From: Rhodobacteraceae bacterium UBA1943
GTDB taxonomy: Bacteria; Pseudomonadota; Alphaproteobacteria; Rhodobacterales; Rhodobacteraceae
Direction: 5' to 3'
DNA: 16,966 nt
NCBI GenBank assembly: GCA_002336845.1
Contig: DDEX01000104.1
Span: 14,875 to 31,840, forward strand
Part shown: positions 14,675 to 16,966 of the stretch, piece after piece
Numbering within the stretch: position 1 is the stretch's first letter
Layout of the letters: every line of letters starts with the position of its first letter
Notes under the pieces: model-generated
What the model saw: only the letters and a program-made list of their open reading frames with translations
What the model was told of the DNA's origin: nothing
Databases searched by the model: none
Translations under genes and position numbers: made by a program

Positions 14675-15090
14675 GTTTCTGGCTGTTCAAATCCGAACCC
14701 GACACCTGGAGTTGGGATCAACAGGTTGCCAAAGGCGATGTGGGCGAAGAATGGCATGGGGTGCGCAACTATCAGGCCCGCAACAACATGCGGGCGATGA
14801 AGGTCGGTGATCTTGGCTTTTTCTACCACTCCAACATCGGCAAGGAAGTGGTCGGCATCGTCGAAGTTTGCCGCGAGAGCAGCCCGGATTCGACGACTGA
14901 CGATCCGCGCTGGGATTGCGTGTGGATCAAGGCCGTGCGCCCCCTGATCACGCCGGTGACGCTGGAAACCTGCAAGGTTCAGCCCGGATTGGAAAGTATG
15001 GTTCTGGTAAACAATTCCCGACTATCGGTGCAGCCCGTATCGGATGAGGAGTGGCGGATTATCTGTGGTCTGGGCGGAGTATCGAACTGA
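14671..15090 (+). CDS. EVE-domain protein (PUA-like, probable modified-base reader)
   Basis: The 139-residue protein is a single EVE domain, the PUA-related fold that holds a flipped or modified nucleobase. It starts FWLFKSEPDTWSW (3-15), the family's WL.KSEP signature. EEWHGVRNYQARNNMRAMK (26-44), GDLGFFYHS (47-55), the GIVEV strand (62-66), and DPRWDCVWIKAV (78-89) follow in the expected order. Eukaryotic THYN1 and bacterial stand-alone EVE proteins share this plan; some family members bind 5-methylcytosine-type bases in DNA, while a tRNA-related role has been proposed for the stand-alone bacterial forms. The start at 14671 overlaps the YciI stop; an ATG at 14653 would begin inside yciI and is less likely. 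It is the last gene of the tsaD operon. Confidence 0.93.
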   Translation: MSFWLFKSEPDTWSWDQQVAKGDVGEEWHGVRNYQARNNMRAMKVGDLGFFYHSNIGKEVVGIVEVCRESSPDSTTDDPRWDCVWIKAVRPLITPVTLETCKVQPGLESMVLVNNSRLSVQPVSDEEWRIICGLGGVSN

Positions 15091-15108
15091 CCGTGTTCCA
15101 GATCGTTG

Positions 15109-15147
15109 AAAAAGTGAAGGGCTCCGCACCCCTACGGAACCCTTCAC
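15109..15147 (-). terminator. Strong rho-independent terminator, minus strand
   Basis: Arms at 15114-15126 and 15135-15147 pair over 13 positions with a single C/A mismatch and an 8-base loop. On the minus strand the stem is followed at once by TTTTT (complement of 15109-15113), the standard terminator form. On the plus strand there is no T-run after the stem, so it is not a good terminator for the EVE gene. It lies about 180 bases beyond the DUF2853 stop, past another hairpin. Confidence 0.75.
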
Positions 15148-15207
15148 CCACCCCACGCACTCCCACCGCACGCGTGTTATGAAAAGGTTCCGGACGTCCT
15201 GCCCAGC
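15109..15207 (-). ncRNA. Candidate intergenic small RNA
   Basis: A promoter-like pair at 15214-15242 and a strong terminator at 15109-15147 bracket about 100 bases on the minus strand with no coding potential of its own. The predicted transcript would begin near 15207 and be rich in G in its middle (GTGGGAGTGCGTGGGGTGGG), ending in the terminator hairpin. The strong terminator is hard to explain by DUF2853 alone, since a nearer hairpin already follows that gene. No known RNA family was recognised. An extended 3' untranslated region of DUF2853 is the main alternative. Confidence 0.27.
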
Positions 15208-15213
15208 AAGATA

Positions 15214-15242
15214 ACCATAGGTGATATGGCACCTTGCGGCAA
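15214..15242 (-). promoter_or_regulatory. Candidate sigma-70 type promoter, minus strand
   Basis: On the minus strand TTGCCG (15237-15242) and TATGGT (15214-15219) are separated by exactly 17 bases. Each matches the TTGACA/TATAAT consensus at three or four positions, including the important T and A bases. It would start a transcript near 15207 running to the strong terminator. Hexamers of this quality occur by chance. Confidence 0.3.
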
Positions 15243-15246
15243 AGGT

Positions 15247-15269
15247 TTGATTCATAGAACAAGAATCAA
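15247..15269. repeat. Short AT-rich inverted repeat
   Basis: TTGATTC (15247-15253) and GAATCAA (15263-15269) are perfect inverted arms with a 9-base loop. They lie next to the candidate promoter at 15214-15242, so they could be a regulator site. The TTGAT and ATCAA ends are too far apart for an FNR-type box. Confidence 0.35.
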
Positions 15270-15285
15270 TTTGTTGCCTTGGGAA

Positions 15286-15309
15286 AGTGCCCGCCCGTTT
15301 CGGGCAGGC
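15286..15309 (-). terminator. Terminator-like hairpin after DUF2853 gene
   Basis: On the minus strand a GC-rich 9-pair stem with one G-U pair (arms 15301-15309 and 15289-15297) has a 3-base loop and is followed by ACTTTCCC. It lies 18 bases after the DUF2853 stop, which is the expected place. The T-run is short, so termination may be partial. Confidence 0.55.
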
Positions 15310-15326
15310 ATAAAGGGCTGGTGCCC

Positions 15327-15668
15327 TCAGGCGTAAACGGCTTCTTTGCCGAAATGCTTGACCAGCAGGTAATAGAAGACCGCGCGGTATTTATTCCGCT
15401 CTGACCGGCCATAGGTTTCAACGGCGGCGTCAATGCCCGCCTTCAGCGCCGGGGTATCCGACAGCCCAAGTTTCTTGATCAGGAAATTGGCCTTGATCCG
15501 GTCCAGTTCCTCCGGGTCGCTTGCCGCGACGGTCTGCGCATCATTGTCATAGATCGCCGGGCCACACCCGATGGTCACCTTGGTCAAAAGCGCCATATCG
15601 GGTTGAACCTTGCACTTGGTCTTCAGGTCGTCGGCATATTTTGCAATCAGCTCGTCTCTTTTGCCCAT
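15327..15668 (-). CDS. DUF2853 family protein
   Basis: This 113-residue protein is recognised as DUF2853. It starts MGKRDELIAKYADDLKTKC and has LLTKVTIGCGPAIYD (27-41), SDPEELDRIKANFLIKKLGL and SERNKYRAVFYYLLVKHFGK near the end, all of which are strongly conserved in the family. It is a small, charged, mainly helical, probably cytoplasmic protein without signal peptide or membrane segment. Its function is unknown to me. The ATG at 15668 is preceded by GGGGA and begins the conserved region; the 27 residues that an upstream ATG at 15749 would add have no family character. It lies 126 bases downstream of ahcY on the same strand, with a promoter-like pair and a hairpin in that gap, so it may be transcribed independently. 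Confidence 0.9.
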   Translation of the reverse strand: MGKRDELIAKYADDLKTKCKVQPDMALLTKVTIGCGPAIYDNDAQTVAASDPEELDRIKANFLIKKLGLSDTPALKAGIDAAVETYGRSERNKYRAVFYYLLVKHFGKEAVYA

Positions 15669-15687
15669 GCTGTCCCCACTGTAAAGG

Positions 15688-15712
15688 CGTGCGCCGCACC
15701 GCGCCGCGCACG
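15688..15712 (-). promoter_or_regulatory. Leader hairpin in front of the DUF2853 gene
   Basis: CGTGCGC (15688-15694) and GCGCACG (15706-15712) are perfect inverted arms with an 11-base GC-rich loop, and the near arm lies 19 bases ahead of the DUF2853 start codon. If transcription begins at the promoter candidate around 15722-15749, the hairpin would form in the leader next to the ribosome-binding site. A role in translation is inference. Confidence 0.3.
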
Positions 15713-15721
15713 TTCCCGGGC

Positions 15722-15749
15722 AGATTAGGCCAAGGTTTTTTTCCGGCAA
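15722..15749 (-). promoter_or_regulatory. Candidate promoter of the DUF2853 gene
   Basis: On the minus strand TTGCCG (15744-15749) and TAATCT (15722-15727) are 16 bases apart, with a run of A in the spacer. The -35 hexamer is the same as in the candidate small-RNA promoter. The match is moderate only. Confidence 0.3.
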
Positions 15750-15794
15750 AGGGAATAGTCGCAGCTTCTTCCCCCTTGGGCGGATGTGCGTCGA

Positions 15795-16966
15795 TCAGTA
15801 GCGGTAGTGTTCGGCCTTGAACGGGCCTTCAACCTTGACGCCGATATAATCGGCCTGCTCGGGCTTCAGCTCGGTCAGCTTGACGCCGATCTTCTTCAGA
15901 TGCAGGCGGGCGACCTTTTCATCCAGCGCCTTGGGAAGGATATACACGCCGGGGGCATAGTCCTTGCCCTTGGTCCACAACTCAATCTGCGCCAGCACCT
16001 GATTGGTGAAGCTGGCCGACATGACGAAAGAGGGGTGGCCCGTGGCATTGCCAAGGTTCAGAAGGCGGCCTTCGGACAAGAGGATGATCCGTGCCCCCGA
16101 AGGCATCTCGATCATGTCCACCTGATCCTTGATGTTGGTCCATTTGTGGTTGCGCAGCGCGGCGACCTGAATTTCGTTGTCGAAGTGGCCGATGTTGCCG
16201 ACGATGGCCATGTCCTTCATCTCGCGGATATGCTCGATGCGGATCACGTCCTTGTTGCCGGTGGTGGTGATGAAGATGTCGGCCGTGGCGACCTCATCCT
16301 CCAGCAGCGTGACTTCATAGCCGTCCATCGCGGCTTGCAGGGCGCAGATCGGATCAACCTCGGTCACCTTCACGCGAGCACCAGCACCGCGCAAGGACGC
16401 GGCAGAGCCCTTGCCCACGTCGCCATAGCCACAGACTACGGCGACCTTGCCGGCCATCATCGTATCGGTGGCACGGCGAATGCCATCGACCAGCGATTCC
16501 TTGCAGCCATACTTGTTGTCGAACTTCGACTTGGTAACGCTGTCGTTCACATTGATTGCCGGGAACGGCAGCAGGCCCTTCTTGTGCAGTTCGTACAGGC
16601 GATGGACGCCGGTGGTGGTTTCTTCCGACACGCCCTTGATATCGGCACGCTGCTTGGTGAACCAGCCGGGGCTGGCGGCCAGGCGCTTTTTGATCTGGTT
16701 GAAGAGGCAAACCTCTTCTTCGCTGGTCGGAACCGCGATCAGGTCGGTCTCGCCCGCCTCAACCCGCGCGCCGAGGAGGATATACAGCGTCGCATCCCCG
16801 CCATCGTCGAGGATCATGTTGCAGGTGCCGCCAATCCCGCCGAACTGGAAGATCTTGTCAGTGTATTCCCAGTACTCCTCCAGCGTTTCTCCCTTGATGG
16901 CAAAAACCGGGGTGCCTGCGGCCGCAATCGCCGCAGCCGCGTGATCCTGGGTCGAGAAGATGTTGC
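15795..16966 (-). CDS. ahcY: Adenosylhomocysteinase, N-terminus beyond the window
   Basis: AhcY splits S-adenosylhomocysteine into adenosine and homocysteine, removing the product inhibitor of methyltransferases. The frame is open through the right edge, and 389 C-terminal residues are visible; about 75 N-terminal ones are missing. Visible landmarks in order are NIFSTQDHAAAAIA, MILDDGGDATLYIL, the roughly 40-residue insertion typical of long bacterial forms (GWFTKQRADIKGVSEETTTG region), NVNDSVTKSKFDNKYG with catalytic Lys/Asp, and the NAD-binding CGYGDVGKGSA with TEVDP. IGHFDNEIQ follows, and the protein ends in the diagnostic EGPFKAEHYRY. The ATG at 16817 is internal. An S-adenosylhomocysteine riboswitch, if present, would lie outside the window. 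Confidence 0.97.
   Translation of the reverse strand, partial: NIFSTQDHAAAAIAAAGTPVFAIKGETLEEYWEYTDKIFQFGGIGGTCNMILDDGGDATLYILLGARVEAGETDLIAVPTSEEEVCLFNQIKKRLAASPGWFTKQRADIKGVSEETTTGVHRLYELHKKGLLPFPAINVNDSVTKSKFDNKYGCKESLVDGIRRATDTMMAGKVAVVCGYGDVGKGSAASLRGAGARVKVTEVDPICALQAAMDGYEVTLLEDEVATADIFITTTGNKDVIRIEHIREMKDMAIVGNIGHFDNEIQVAALRNHKWTNIKDQVDMIEMPSGARIILLSEGRLLNLGNATGHPSFVMSASFTNQVLAQIELWTKGKDYAPGVYILPKALDEKVARLHLKKIGVKLTELKPEQADYIGVKVEGPFKAEHYRY

Noticed and set aside
15247..15269. TTGAT and ATCAA considered as an FNR-type box
   Set aside because: The half-sites are separated by 13 bases instead of the 4 expected for FNR.
1..16966. CRISPR arrays, phage genes and toxin-antitoxin pairs
   Set aside because: No spaced direct repeats, Cas-like proteins, phage structural proteins or recognisable toxin-antitoxin pairs were seen.

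Overview
The window reads as high-GC alphaproteobacterial chromosome, most likely Rhodobacterales (Paracoccus/Rhodobacter/Roseobacter group). The protein sequences look typical of that order, including the divergent arrangement hemY - mic60-like - hemD facing tsaD - gpsA - yciI - EVE, the DUF2853 protein and the long form of adenosylhomocysteinase. No sequence search was possible, so family names rest on recognised motifs.

Layout. (1) 1-1195: the 3' part of an exbD gene and a complete tonB-family gene with a GTGA overlap, forming an energy-transduction module for outer-membrane receptors. (2) 1196-2092: no intact gene; it holds a decayed IS5-type transposase fragment and then unassigned sequence with one inverted repeat. 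(3) 2093-6283: a two-gene RND efflux system, adaptor then HAE-1 type permease, without an outer-membrane channel or a regulator in the window. (4) 6284-7042: a second decayed stretch with a scrambled IS110-type transposase fragment and a possible remnant of an RpiR-type helix-turn-helix regulator. (5) 7043-8427: a DUF393 (DCC family) thiol protein coupled by a GTGA overlap to a saccharopine-dehydrogenase-like NAD(P) oxidoreductase that looks short at its C-terminus. (6) 8506-8581: tRNA-Thr(CGT) on the minus strand, followed on the right by about 420 bases without a recognisable gene. (7) 9003-12310, minus strand: hemD, a mitofilin/Mic60-like membrane protein and a HemY protein. (8) 12357-15090, plus strand: tsaD, gpsA, a YciI-family gene and an EVE-domain gene, packed with two ATGA overlaps and one 3-base gap. 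(9) 15091-16966: a convergent intergenic region with two minus-strand terminator-like hairpins and a possible small RNA, then DUF2853 and the C-terminal part of ahcY on the minus strand.

The best candidate for an under-described system is the divergent block 9003-15090. It combines heme synthesis, a membrane-shaping protein, the tRNA t6A enzyme, glycerol-3-phosphate dehydrogenase and a probable modified-base reader. The functional link between these parts is not established by the sequence. Two mobile-element graveyards flank the RND pump, which suggests past insertion and rearrangement there.
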